Shown piece by piece: positions 44,403 to 52,974 of a DNA stretch of 64,000 nucleotides; position 1 is the stretch's first letter, and each line of letters begins with the position of its first letter. The stretch is taken from assembly GCF_000380185.1 (NCBI RefSeq), contig NZ_KB904749.1, positions 1-64,000 of the forward strand, read 5' to 3'. The DNA is from Thiofilum flexile DSM 14609 (lineage in GTDB: Bacteria; Pseudomonadota; Gammaproteobacteria; Thiotrichales; Thiotrichaceae). The translations under genes were made by a program, and so were the position numbers. The notes beneath the pieces are model-generated. The model was given only the letters and a program-made list of their open reading frames with translations, was not told the DNA's origin and ran no database searches.

Positions 44403-44513
44403 GGTTATGAAGCAGTATATGGTCTATTATCAATCGTATTATGGTTCTGTTCATTAGACCACAAATTCCTTTAAGGTAGCAGTCTATTGATAGATTGATG
44501 GTAAGGATTGTTT

Positions 44514-45176
44514 ATGTCTCGTACTCATGAATTGGCTCCTAGTGCACGGGCTACGGTAAAGCAAACCGCTAAACGTGCTCATTATGATACTGAAACCTTG
44601 TATAACATTATTGATACCGCATTGGTCGGCGTGGTCGCGGTGTCGATTGATAATGAACCCTTTGCTATGCCTATGATGGTGGCGCGGCTTGGCGATCATA
44701 TTTATATACATGGTTCACGAACCTCACGTTTGATTAAACATATTACTGCAGGTCATCCGGTCTGTGTCACGTTTACCCATATTGATGGCATTGTGGTTGC
44801 ACGGTCGGGGATGCACTGTTCGGCTAATTATCGCTCTGCGGTAGTACATGGAGTAGGGCGAGCGATTGAGGGCGAGGAAAAGGCGCAATGCCTGATGGAT
44901 ATTGTCTATGCCATTATTCCGGGGTCTCAAGGCGATTATCGAGCGATACAGGATAATGAATTAAAAGCGACCAGCCTGATTGAAATTCCCTTGGATGAGG
45001 CCGCCTGTAAGGTGCGTACTGGAGGCCCTATTGATGATAAGGAGGATTTAAGTTTGCCATATTGGGCAGGTGTGATTCCGCTACAGCATGTGTATGGTGA
45101 GCCGATACCTTCTAGTGATTTAGTACAGGGGATTGCTACACCTGAGTATGTATTAAAGTTTCCTTTGCGTACTTAG
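44514..45176 (+). CDS. Flavin-binding pyridoxamine 5'-phosphate oxidase family protein
   Basis: The 220-residue cytosolic protein has the split-barrel FMN-binding fold: GVVAVSIDNEPFAMPMMVARLGDHIYIHGSR at about 45-75 is the typical strand-loop pattern of NimA-like PPOX-family proteins, with a conserved HGSRTSR cofactor loop, and YRSAVVHGVGRAIE a further family block. Such proteins reduce nitro compounds or bind flavin or haem; the exact substrate is unknown. An upstream in-frame TTG six bases earlier is unlikely. It stands alone downstream of the restriction locus. Confidence 0.83.
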   Translation: MSRTHELAPSARATVKQTAKRAHYDTETLYNIIDTALVGVVAVSIDNEPFAMPMMVARLGDHIYIHGSRTSRLIKHITAGHPVCVTFTHIDGIVVARSGMHCSANYRSAVVHGVGRAIEGEEKAQCLMDIVYAIIPGSQGDYRAIQDNELKATSLIEIPLDEAACKVRTGGPIDDKEDLSLPYWAGVIPLQHVYGEPIPSSDLVQGIATPEYVLKFPLRT

Positions 45177-45288
45177 AGCAATGACTGACTGAATAGGGAG
45201 GCATTAAACCCGTTAGTCAATAGTATATTAATGACATCCTCTCTATGAGTGCTAGATTCAATCAATCAGGTCTACGAGTATTGAAGCT

Positions 45289-45696
45289 ATGAGTCTAGCA
45301 ACTCCCTCTGCAATAGCCGCTATTGATTTTTATCAGCGTTTTATCTCGCCTTATAAAGGTTTTCGGTGTGCGCATGCTGTACTACATCGGGGGGATTCGT
45401 GTTCGCAAGCGGTAAAAAAGCTCATTGCTGAGCATGGCGTTTGGCAGAGTAGGGCTTTAATTAGGGCACGTTTTATGGAGTGCCGCGTGGCCTTTGAGCT
45501 TTTAAAGCAAGCACCTCTGTTGAGTACCCGCGAAGATGAGGACAATAAACGTGAAAAGGTATGTAAGGACTATTTAACAGACTGTGCTAGTGAGATAGAT
45601 TGCGAGGTCGTAGGTAATTTGATTTCTAAGCCCAAAAACTTAGATTGTATGCCGGATATCTGCGTACCAGATATTTGTAGCTGCGGGTCATGTTAG
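45289..45696 (+). CDS. yidD: YidD-family protein with a cysteine-rich C-terminal extension
   Basis: YidD helps membrane protein insertion by YidC and is usually 70-85 residues. Residues 1-75 fit: [33 protein letters not shown] is the family core. Here an extra 55 residues follow, charged and with eight cysteines ([31 protein letters not shown]), a metal- or disulfide-type tail. The gene is not next to rpmH, rnpA or yidC, so it is a paralogue of the housekeeping copy. Its stop overlaps the convergent yaiI gene by four bases. Confidence 0.8.
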   Translation: MSLATPSAIAAIDFYQRFISPYKGFRCAHAVLHRGDSCSQAVKKLIAEHGVWQSRALIRARFMECRVAFELLKQAPLLSTREDEDNKREKVCKDYLTDCASEIDCEVVGNLISKPKNLDCMPDICVPDICSCGSC

Positions 45697-46169
45697 TCGG
45701 TTGTGGATTGGTTGCGTTGGGATTGTAAATAGCGCGTGATGAGGGTATCTAAGCGATTGGCGAATTCTTTACGATCATGTTGATTCAAGGGGGCGGGACC
45801 TCCGGTATCAATTCCGCTGCCGCGTAGGGTATCCATAAAATCACGCATACTGAGCTTCGCCTTGATGGTATCGGGGGAGTACAGTTCACCGCGTGGATTG
45901 AGGGCTTGAGCGCCTTTATCGAGTACCTCCGCTGCAAGGGGAATATCCGCAGTGATTACTAAATCACCCGCCTGAATACGTTTAACAATTTCATTATCCG
46001 CCACATCAAACCCCGCTGCTACTTGTAGGGTAGTGATATTAGGCAGTTTGGGCACCCGCAACGGTTGATTAGCCACTAAGGTCAACATCAGTCCAGTACG
46101 CTCAGCACTGCGAAATAAGATTTCTTTAATAACAACCGGACAAGCATCGGCATCAACCCAAATATGCAT
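45693..46169 (-). CDS. yaiI: YaiI/YqxD family protein (DUF188)
   Basis: The 158-residue protein starts [17 protein letters not shown], the PIN-like signature of the family, with [20 protein letters not shown] and [19 protein letters not shown] as further conserved blocks. The fold is of the PIN/NYN nuclease type with acidic residues, but activity has not been established. It lies ten bases after the Uma2 gene on the same strand and is probably co-transcribed with it. Confidence 0.92.
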   Translation of the reverse strand: MHIWVDADACPVVIKEILFRSAERTGLMLTLVANQPLRVPKLPNITTLQVAAGFDVADNEIVKRIQAGDLVITADIPLAAEVLDKGAQALNPRGELYSPDTIKAKLSMRDFMDTLRGSGIDTGGPAPLNQHDRKEFANRLDTLITRYLQSQRNQSTTD

Positions 46170-46178
46170 AGTATTTCC

Positions 46179-46757
46179 TCAATGGTGAGCAGGGGGCGTG
46201 ATTAAAAACTCATAAATATCATTCACGGCTAAAGTGAGTCCAATAGATTCTAAGGTGAAGGATTGCCCTGTTAGGAAGTATTCTGCCTGCCAGTGATTAC
46301 TTTTACGATAGATTTCTACTAAGGGGCTGTCTTGGGCGCAAAGCACATATTCTTGCAAGGTTGGAATCAGTTTATAAGCCACCAGTTTTTCATAGCGATC
46401 TATACGGGCTGTGCTTTCAGAGAGCACTTCAATAATAAGGCAAGGTGAGGTATTGAAATAGCGATTATTTTCTTCTTGGCAACTGACTTGCAGATCGGGA
46501 TAGTAAAAGTGATTTTCAGTGCTGGTTTGAATGCCCACTTTCATATCCGATAAATAGGCGCGACAACGACTGCCCTTTAAGTGGTTACGCAATAAGGCAA
46601 ACATTTCACCGGTAATAATATTATGAGCACGGCTCGCTCCAGCCATCGCATAAATCTGACCATTAACATATTCATACTTGATGCCGTCGGGGCGGTCGTT
46701 TTCACCTAATAAATAGCCTTCGGGCGTGGTGTAGTGATTATTAGCTAAGGCACTCAT
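46179..46757 (-). CDS. Uma2 family PD-(D/E)xK nuclease-like protein
   Basis: The 192-residue protein has the Uma2 (DUF820) order: GIKYEYVNGQIYAMAG with its Glu, then FYYPDLQVSC (Asp), and CLIIEVLSEST (Glu) with LVAYKLIPTLQEYVL behind. These form a PD-(D/E)xK active site. Uma2 proteins are common in cyanobacteria and filamentous bacteria, often in many copies; their role is unknown and some may be linked to mobile DNA. Family call is firm, function not. Confidence 0.88.
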   Translation of the reverse strand: MSALANNHYTTPEGYLLGENDRPDGIKYEYVNGQIYAMAGASRAHNIITGEMFALLRNHLKGSRCRAYLSDMKVGIQTSTENHFYYPDLQVSCQEENNRYFNTSPCLIIEVLSESTARIDRYEKLVAYKLIPTLQEYVLCAQDSPLVEIYRKSNHWQAEYFLTGQSFTLESIGLTLAVNDIYEFLITPPAHH

Positions 46758-46890
46758 GGATATAGTCCGTTGGGTGAGTTATAGGTTAAGCATAACGGGT
46801 GTGAGAGGGAAAGGGTAGTCTCTATTTGTTTGCATGCAATGAATGCATTGACTACAATGAATGCTCTTCAATCATTGTTAGGGGCTTATG

Positions 46891-47139
46891 ATGGCAATGC
46901 TGACTATTCGTAATCTAGATGATTCCATTAAAACCCAATTACGTATTCGAGCGGCTCAACATGGCTGTTCCATGGAAGAGGAGGCTCGACGTATTTTGCA
47001 GCAAATATTAGTACCTAAGCAAAACAGAGGGTTAGCTACTCGTATTCATCAGCGCGTTATTGCCTTAACAGGGGGCGAGGATTTGCTATTGCCAAAGCGT
47101 TCGGCTCCACGAGCATCGCCTGATTTTGCTGAGGATTGA
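46891..47139 (+). CDS. fitA: FitA-like ribbon-helix-helix antitoxin
   Basis: The 82-residue protein begins MLTIRNLDDSIKTQLRIRAAQHG (after one or two extra residues) and continues CSMEEEARRILQQIL, the FitA/StbC-type ribbon-helix-helix domain. The C-terminal part should wrap the toxin. The PIN toxin gene starts two bases after its stop, so the two make a type II toxin-antitoxin operon. The pair probably represses its own promoter, which lies in the AT-rich stretch 46800-46880 with the repeated TGCATG/TGAATGCATTG words. Confidence 0.85.
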   Translation: MAMLTIRNLDDSIKTQLRIRAAQHGCSMEEEARRILQQILVPKQNRGLATRIHQRVIALTGGEDLLLPKRSAPRASPDFAED

Positions 47140-47141
47140 GT

Positions 47142-47558
47142 ATGTTCTTATTAGATACCAATGTGCTGTCTGAACTCATGAAGCTTCATCCAGAACCTAA
47201 AGTAATGGAGTGGATCGATGCTCAACTAGAATCAGATTTGTATTTTTGCGCGATCAGTAAGGGTGAAATAGAGTGGGGGATTGCGCTCTTGCCGGAGGGT
47301 AAACGTAAACATGCTTTAGCGGAGGTGGCACTTCAAGTATTTATATTATTTGAGGGGCGCTGTTTAGCTTACTCCTGTGAGGTGTCGCCTTTTTATCGAG
47401 ATATTGCGATAACGGCTAAGCAACTAGGCCGCCCGATGAGTGTGGAGGACGGGATGATTGCAGCGATTGCCCAAGCTAATAATGCCGTATTAGTGACACG
47501 CAATGAGGTTGATTTTGATTTTCTGCCTAACTTAACATTAGTGAATCCGTGGGTGTAA
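47142..47558 (+). CDS. fitB: FitB/VapC-like PIN-domain ribonuclease toxin
   Basis: From the ATG at 47142 the protein has 138 residues. The PIN acidic residues are visible: FLLDTNVLSELMK (Asp4), SKGEIEWG (Glu near 44), and SVEDGMIAAIA (Asp near 105), with a late TRNEVDFDFLP. Such toxins cut specific RNAs, often tRNAs. Co-encoded with the antitoxin two bases upstream. The LSELM and WID pattern is characteristic of the FitB group. Confidence 0.9.
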   Translation: MFLLDTNVLSELMKLHPEPKVMEWIDAQLESDLYFCAISKGEIEWGIALLPEGKRKHALAEVALQVFILFEGRCLAYSCEVSPFYRDIAITAKQLGRPMSVEDGMIAAIAQANNAVLVTRNEVDFDFLPNLTLVNPWV

Positions 47559-47627
47559 TGGGTTAAGTCTCAGTATTTCAAAGAGTGGTAAGTGTTATGT
47601 TGTCTGTTGTATTAGATAGGATCGTAG

Positions 47628-48299
47628 GTGTTTACTAAACTTCCGCGCTGGGTTGAAATTGGTGGTTTCTGGCTGGCTTTAATGGCGGGAGCTATAAACG
47701 CTATTGGGTTATTAGGTTTTGAGCATCAGGGTGTTTCACATCTCACGGGGACATCGACATTATTAGGGGCGTCATTAATCCAGTTCAATCTCTCAGCAAG
47801 TACCCACCTGTTTTTGATTATAGTTTCTTTCATGTTCGGGGCAGCCTTGAGTGGGGCTATTATTGACGGTGCCGTGTTGCGACTAGGACGTAGATATAGT
47901 GTGGCGTTATTGCTTGAGGCGGCATTATTGTTCGGGGCTTTGTTTTTATTGAGCTATGGTTCTAATACGGGGCATTTTCTCGCCTCCGCCGCTTGTGGAC
48001 TGCAAAATGGTATGGTCAGTACCTACAGTGGTGCGGTCATCAGAACTACACATGTATCGGGTTTATTCACAGATCTGGGAACCATGTTAGGAGCCAGATT
48101 GCGCGGTCATCCTATCGATAGGCGCAAGGCACTGTTGTTCTTATTGCTGATTTTAGGCTTTATTTTGGGTGGTTCAGTCGGTGCCTATAGTTATCAACAT
48201 CTACAATTCATGGCGCTGGCTCTTCCAGCCGGTGCAGCGATTGCCTTGGCTATTATCTATTGGATTTATCAACATAGAAGCAAAGTACATGAGTGGTAA
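47628..48299 (+). CDS. YoaK/DUF1275 family membrane protein
   Basis: This 223-residue protein has about six membrane helices. It shows the family pattern GGFWLALMAGAINAIGLLG, SHLTGTSTLLG, CGLQNGMVSTYSGAVIRTTHVSGLFTDLG. DUF1275 proteins are poorly known small-molecule permease-like proteins. The start is a GTG; no strong ribosome binding site precedes it. It is monocistronic after the FitAB operon. Confidence 0.85.
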   Translation: MFTKLPRWVEIGGFWLALMAGAINAIGLLGFEHQGVSHLTGTSTLLGASLIQFNLSASTHLFLIIVSFMFGAALSGAIIDGAVLRLGRRYSVALLLEAALLFGALFLLSYGSNTGHFLASAACGLQNGMVSTYSGAVIRTTHVSGLFTDLGTMLGARLRGHPIDRRKALLFLLLILGFILGGSVGAYSYQHLQFMALALPAGAAIALAIIYWIYQHRSKVHEW

Positions 48300-48450
48300 G
48301 GTGAGGTTTACTATTAGGTTAACCCTGTACATGAAGAGATACGGATTTTACCTAAGGGGTTTGTTATGCTGAAAGTATTAGCCCCTACTGGTTTATACTT
48401 AAAGTAAGAGTGATCATCTTAGGGGATAGTCCATCTTTAGGAGACTTATC

Positions 48451-48969
48451 ATGCATAAAATCATAATAACATTAGCGTTAGCCCTCAGTATTGTTAAGGC
48501 TAACGCCGATACTGGCACTAACCAATTTGATGACTTAGTGTTCCCATCCGACCCTATACCGACTAATAATGCGCCCATGCTCCAGAACGCCAATCCCTAC
48601 TTAATGCCTTATCCGTATGGAAATAATGTACCGTACACCATAAGTTCATATCCTCAGGGTTATACTTCAGAGAGTAGGCAGTCTATGTTAGCACCTAATA
48701 ACTCCACTAATGAGTATAACAATCAACCCACTAAGCCGCGTAAGCCTTGGGGTGATGTGCGTTATATTTGGCCTGATTTTTATACCGATCAGACGAATGA
48801 TTGGTGGGATAAAATGATCAACGCACCTCATGATATGGGGTACATGCCGGGGGGCTGGCGTTTTCCCTCACTGAGTACACCGGATCCGGTGACAGTGGGT
48901 GATGCTGTCGCAAATCAAGTACCACCAATAATGAAAGAAGTCCCTAATTTTATGGACTTTACTCAGTAA
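48451..48969 (+). CDS. Hypothetical secreted Pro/Asn-rich protein
   Basis: The 172-residue protein has a short signal peptide (MHKIIITLALALSIVKANA) and a mature part rich in Pro, Asn, Tyr and Trp, with little predicted secondary structure in the first 90 residues and an aromatic C-terminal section (VRYIWPDFYT, DWWDKM). No cysteine appears. I recognise no family. A GGAGAC-type site precedes the ATG. The next gene encodes a transglycosylase, so an envelope link is possible. Confidence 0.65.
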   Translation: MHKIIITLALALSIVKANADTGTNQFDDLVFPSDPIPTNNAPMLQNANPYLMPYPYGNNVPYTISSYPQGYTSESRQSMLAPNNSTNEYNNQPTKPRKPWGDVRYIWPDFYTDQTNDWWDKMINAPHDMGYMPGGWRFPSLSTPDPVTVGDAVANQVPPIMKEVPNFMDFTQ

Positions 48970-49059
48970 GGTTATAAATAATCACCGCTTGACCCGCGAC
49001 AGCTTCCCTGAAATACAAGCATAATAAGCCCGCTAAGGGCATTTAAAAGGGATGAGTTT

Positions 49060-50694
49060 ATGAAGTCAGGTAGAACATTATTAAAATATTCTGTGGCAGC
49101 CTTATGTGTATCGACCCTAGCTGGGTGTGGATCAGCACCCGTCAAGGAGACTGCCCCGGAAAAGATTAACGTGACGGCGATACCCGAATCCGCGCCTTTG
49201 CCATTACCTGATACTCCAGAGGCAGAGCCTAGTGTGACTCGTGTAGAGTCGAGCGTTATTACAGAAACAGTCGCTAGTAGCAATAGACAGTATGTTAGAC
49301 CCAGAGCGGTAAGTGTGCGTGATAATACCGCAGAGTTATTGCGTCAACGGCGCATAGCCGAATTAGAAGCCAAGCGTATGGAATACCATCAGCGCTGGGA
49401 AAGTGAGCAGCAACGTAATCGATTAGCCGCTCAGGCAGAAAAGCAGCGCCAACTCCGTGTCCGCGAGCAACTAGCCGCACAAGCAGAGGTTGATGCACAG
49501 GCACAGCGCCAACGCCGTGTCCGTGAGCAGCAGTTGGCTGCTCAAGCACAGCAACGCCAAATGCAGCAATATCAACAGCGCTTAGTGATTCGCCCCACGG
49601 TACGTCAGGTAGATCAGACGCGTAGAGTGAGCTATGCACCGGCTCCGCGTAGACCAGCACCGATGCAAGTTGCCTATATGAATCTGACCCCAGCGGGAGG
49701 ACAAGGCAAGGGTAATTATTATGCCACCAGCTTGACCGGATCATTTGCAGGCCAGCCCGCCGTATTAAGTCTGATTGAGAAATTAGCCCGCAGTGGGTTT
49801 GATCGTAATTATCTCTATGGTGTATTTTCACAAGCACGCTACCAGGAAGATATTGCTCAAATATGGGCTAAGTATTATGCCAAAGGTGGCGAAGACTCCA
49901 AACCTAAAAGCGGTGGCGGCGGCTATCCTAGCTATCGCGGTAAATTCCTGACCGCAGGTAATATTGCCAAAGGACGTAATTTCTGGGGGCGTTATGGTGC
50001 CTATTTAGCACGAGCCGAACAGCAATATGGCGTTCCGGCAGAGTATATTGTTGGCATTATGGGGGTAGAAACCCGTTGGGGCGAAATTTTTGGTAACTAT
50101 CGGATTTTAGAGGCGCTACTGACTTCAGCGGTTGCCGTGCCTCGGCGTGCTAGTTTCTTCCTAACTGAAGCTGAAACCTTCATGCAAATGACTCGCTCCG
50201 AGCGCATGGATCCCCTCACACCTAAAGGCTCTTATGCAGGAGCGATGGGGTATGGTCAATTCATGCCGAGTAGCTTTAAAAGCTATGCAGTAGATTTTGA
50301 CGGTGATGGTATTCGGGATTTATGGAATCCAGTGGATGCTATTGGTAGCATTGCCAATTACTTTGCTAAACACGGCTGGCGTTCGGGTGAAAGTGTAGTG
50401 GTCACTGCCAATGTTAGCTCAAATAATTATTATTCTATGCCGGATGGCTTTAAGAATAAGTACTCACTGGCTAATTTAGCGCAAAATGGTATTACCCCCG
50501 CCCAGCCTTATCGAGCCAGTGGCAGTGTGCATTTGCTAGCACTGTCTAATGATGAGGGCAAAGCGCCGTATATTGGTTTTAATAATTTCTATGTGATCAC
50601 GCGTTATAACCATAGTAGTTATTATGCCATGGCGGTACATGAGCTAGGGAATACAGTTAAACAAGGTGTAGGAGCCGTTTATGCTCAGCGCTAG
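49060..50694 (+). CDS. mltB: MltB-like lytic murein transglycosylase lipoprotein with a Gln/Arg-rich linker
   Basis: The 544-residue protein is a lipoprotein (LAGCGSAP, Cys23). Residues 85-195 form a charged, Gln/Arg/Ala-rich region with RRVREQ-type repeats, probably a long helix or coiled coil. The catalytic SLT domain fills 225-540: GVETRWGEIFGNY has the catalytic Glu337, followed by MGYGQFMPSS and DLWNPVDAIGSIANYFAKHGW, the MltB hallmark. It cuts the glycan strands of peptidoglycan to 1,6-anhydro ends. The linker, absent in E. coli MltB, would let it reach across the periplasm. Confidence 0.92.
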   Translation: MKSGRTLLKYSVAALCVSTLAGCGSAPVKETAPEKINVTAIPESAPLPLPDTPEAEPSVTRVESSVITETVASSNRQYVRPRAVSVRDNTAELLRQRRIAELEAKRMEYHQRWESEQQRNRLAAQAEKQRQLRVREQLAAQAEVDAQAQRQRRVREQQLAAQAQQRQMQQYQQRLVIRPTVRQVDQTRRVSYAPAPRRPAPMQVAYMNLTPAGGQGKGNYYATSLTGSFAGQPAVLSLIEKLARSGFDRNYLYGVFSQARYQEDIAQIWAKYYAKGGEDSKPKSGGGGYPSYRGKFLTAGNIAKGRNFWGRYGAYLARAEQQYGVPAEYIVGIMGVETRWGEIFGNYRILEALLTSAVAVPRRASFFLTEAETFMQMTRSERMDPLTPKGSYAGAMGYGQFMPSSFKSYAVDFDGDGIRDLWNPVDAIGSIANYFAKHGWRSGESVVVTANVSSNNYYSMPDGFKNKYSLANLAQNGITPAQPYRASGSVHLLALSNDEGKAPYIGFNNFYVITRYNHSSYYAMAVHELGNTVKQGVGAVYAQR

Positions 50695-50763
50695 ATAAGA
50701 GCCAGCTCAATACTGAGAGGTGTTACACCTCTCAGTTACACCAAAGTGTGTGAGTTAGGTTGC

Positions 50764-51585
50764 TTAGACCGTTTTACCTATTGGGAGGTTACCTGACCAG
50801 TTACCACCAATCATAGTATTACCTGCCCAACGCCCACCAGAGTGTCCGCCACCCATGTCACCACGATGACCGCGTGATCCTCTGTCTGCTATGTGAGTAT
50901 TGGTAGAGGGGCTATTATGTTTCCATTTACCATTGCCATTGGAGTGAGAGTTTCCTCCCCACCAACCCGCATTACCACCATGTCCGCCCCAGCCACCACC
51001 GACTTGGACATGACCCTTGCCGCCGCCTTGACCTTTGCCCTTGCCACCGTGATGACCGTTACCTTTACCTTTGTGACCGCCTTCGATCCAAACACCACCG
51101 CCTGAACCACCACCAAAGCCAACAAAGCCATCATCAAAGCTAGCGTAAACTACCGGGCGCTCTACAGGACGCTCAACGACTTGAACTGGAGCAGGAACAT
51201 ATTCCTGAACCGGATTAGAAACATAACGGCGTACTGTTTCTGTTCTGGTCACACGTCTGACAACACGACGCTCAGAACGGATCACGATTTTAGTAATAAC
51301 ACAATTGGGATCTTGATATTGCGCGGCAGCCTGAGCGCGTGCACGGGCTTGTTGTTGAGCACGCAACCGAGCTTGTTGGGCTTGGCGCTGAGCACGAACT
51401 CGTGCTTGATGTTGAGCGCGTAAACGAGCTTGGTGCTGAGCACGCGCTTGTTGTTGAGCATCATAAGAAACCGACCATCCTTGACACGGATCATAACAGT
51501 TATTAGAGCCGTATCCGGCTAAAGCAGCCTGCCCATAACTGGCTAATACTAGGCTAATGGGTACAGTAATGATTGAGTATTTCAA
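50764..51585 (-). CDS. Hypothetical secreted protein with Ala/Gln/Arg and Gly/His/Lys repeats
   Basis: The 273-residue protein starts at a TTG (51583-51585) with an AGGAG site seven bases upstream and no ATG nearby. A signal peptide ends near AALAG. Two cysteines (CYDPCQG) come first, then ARAQHQARLRAQ-type repeats to about residue 90, a conserved-looking middle (IVIRSERRVVRRVTRTETVRR), and a Gly/His/Lys/Asn-rich C-terminal half from about 150. Composition is suited to surface adhesion or polyanion binding. No family is recognised. Confidence 0.7.
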   Translation of the reverse strand: MKYSIITVPISLVLASYGQAALAGYGSNNCYDPCQGWSVSYDAQQQARAQHQARLRAQHQARVRAQRQAQQARLRAQQQARARAQAAAQYQDPNCVITKIVIRSERRVVRRVTRTETVRRYVSNPVQEYVPAPVQVVERPVERPVVYASFDDGFVGFGGGSGGGVWIEGGHKGKGNGHHGGKGKGQGGGKGHVQVGGGWGGHGGNAGWWGGNSHSNGNGKWKHNSPSTNTHIADRGSRGHRGDMGGGHSGGRWAGNTMIGGNWSGNLPIGKTV

Positions 51586-51770
51586 CGTGCTTCTCCTAAT
51601 TGTTGTTGCTGCAACTATATTAAATCTAATAGTTTCAATCAGTTAAAATAAGAGTGTACTGCAGTTAGGAGTGTTAACAGCAAAGCCCTAACCATATCCA
51701 AGTACATTCAAGTCGTGGGTTATTAAATCTATAAACACGAAGCCAATAGAAAAATAACTATGCCTAAAGT

Positions 51771-51860
51771 CTAGTGTGAAGGGCCGTTGAATGCTGCACC
51801 ATTGGTCGTAGAATAAGGAACGTCAGTCTTGTTCAAACCGGAGAAGATTAAGAAGTAAGC
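51771..51860 (-). other. Possible coding remnant downstream of the iron operon
   Basis: In the gap 51586-51865 one reading frame on this strand spells NAYFLIFSGLNKTDVPY, then STTNGAAFNGPSH and a stop, protein-like in composition but with no start codon. It may be the tail of a lost gene or chance. The rest of the gap is the promoter side of the secreted repeat protein gene. Confidence 0.25.
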
Positions 51861-51865
51861 ATTAT

Positions 51866-52972
51866 TTAACTTATTAGCACTAAATGATTATCCCAGCTCA
51901 GCGTTTGTGAAATAGGGTAGGGAAGTGTTTGATTGTTAGAGCAAATATTGAGCGAACCTGTGGCACTAGATACTAGCACTTGTTGATTAGCTGTGAGAGC
52001 AATTCCATTAGGCTCGGCGAGCGGGAGGGATGACTTAAAGCTTTGTTGTGATACATCCCAAATACCTATATGCTGACCCAAGAGCGAGGTCGCCATGAGT
52101 TCTTGTGTATTCGGTTTAATAATAAGATCGCCTAAATAGCCTCTAAATGGGGCTAATTGTTCGGGTGTGCTTAAAATTGGTTTTAGCGTTTGATTAAAGG
52201 CTTGCCATGCGACTAATGCAATGGGGGGAGTGCGTGCGCTATTACCCTCATACTGCAAAGCGATACCCACATCGCCTTGTGGTGTCACGTTTAAGTGGCG
52301 GATACTTAATTGATGTTGCGGTAAGCGATAGTCGGTTAGTACTTTGCCCGTATTGCTATCCAGATAAACCAGTGAAGGCTGCATAGTCTCGATATTAAGC
52401 TTGCGCCGCCCAAAATCGGGATGGGTTTCAATCCCGCCATTGGCAATGACTAAGGTTCTACCATCAGGCATGAGTTTAATATCATGCGGATCTAGCCCCC
52501 CACTCCAATACTCACCTAACGAACGTCCAGTCTTGGCATCGCGAATACCAATAATGCCGCGTACCTCATCATAGGCGTTTTCCGTGGTAAAGAGGGTTTG
52601 CCTATCAGCACTGAGGCAGGCATGACCATTAAAATGTCGCCCCTCCTGTGCATTAAAGAGGCGCGTTTCCTGTGTTTGCGTATTAACAAATGCACACTGA
52701 GTCCCCGGACGCCGCCCTGACACTAAGACCTCCTGCGCTGACAGGGGTAAAATACCATGGCCTTGAAAGGGAAGGGGGAAAATGCGTTGCGTAAAGCTTG
52801 CTAGCTCGACTTGTACTAAGGCAAATACCCCACCCTCTAAGGTAGCAGCACTGTATACATACCCTGCTTGAGTAGCAGCGGCGGCGCTATGATGCCAACC
52901 CCAAGCGCCTAATCCCGTGATCAGACCCGCCCCACCCAATAATTGTAATAAGTGCCGCCGCTTAGCATGCAT
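51866..52972 (-). CDS. DUF1513 protein of the iron-uptake operon
   Basis: The 368-residue protein has a twin-arginine-like leader (KRRHLLQLLGGAGL) and then a beta-propeller-like DUF1513 domain. Recognisable parts are FQGHGILPLS, HFNGHACLSADR, GGLDPHDIKLMPDG and VIANGGIETHPDFGR. These proteins always accompany imelysins and the di-haem protein, and are thought to help a periplasmic iron-acquisition pathway. It is the last gene of the operon, two bases after the second imelysin gene. Confidence 0.9.
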   Translation of the reverse strand: MHAKRRHLLQLLGGAGLITGLGAWGWHHSAAAATQAGYVYSAATLEGGVFALVQVELASFTQRIFPLPFQGHGILPLSAQEVLVSGRRPGTQCAFVNTQTQETRLFNAQEGRHFNGHACLSADRQTLFTTENAYDEVRGIIGIRDAKTGRSLGEYWSGGLDPHDIKLMPDGRTLVIANGGIETHPDFGRRKLNIETMQPSLVYLDSNTGKVLTDYRLPQHQLSIRHLNVTPQGDVGIALQYEGNSARTPPIALVAWQAFNQTLKPILSTPEQLAPFRGYLGDLIIKPNTQELMATSLLGQHIGIWDVSQQSFKSSLPLAEPNGIALTANQQVLVSSATGSLNICSNNQTLPYPISQTLSWDNHLVLIS

Positions 52973-52974
52973 AG

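Noticed and set aside
49295..49837. 180-codon minus-strand frame inside the transglycosylase gene
   Set aside because: It lies opposite the Gln/Arg-rich linker, whose codon bias keeps the other strand open. No ribosome site, no family pattern.
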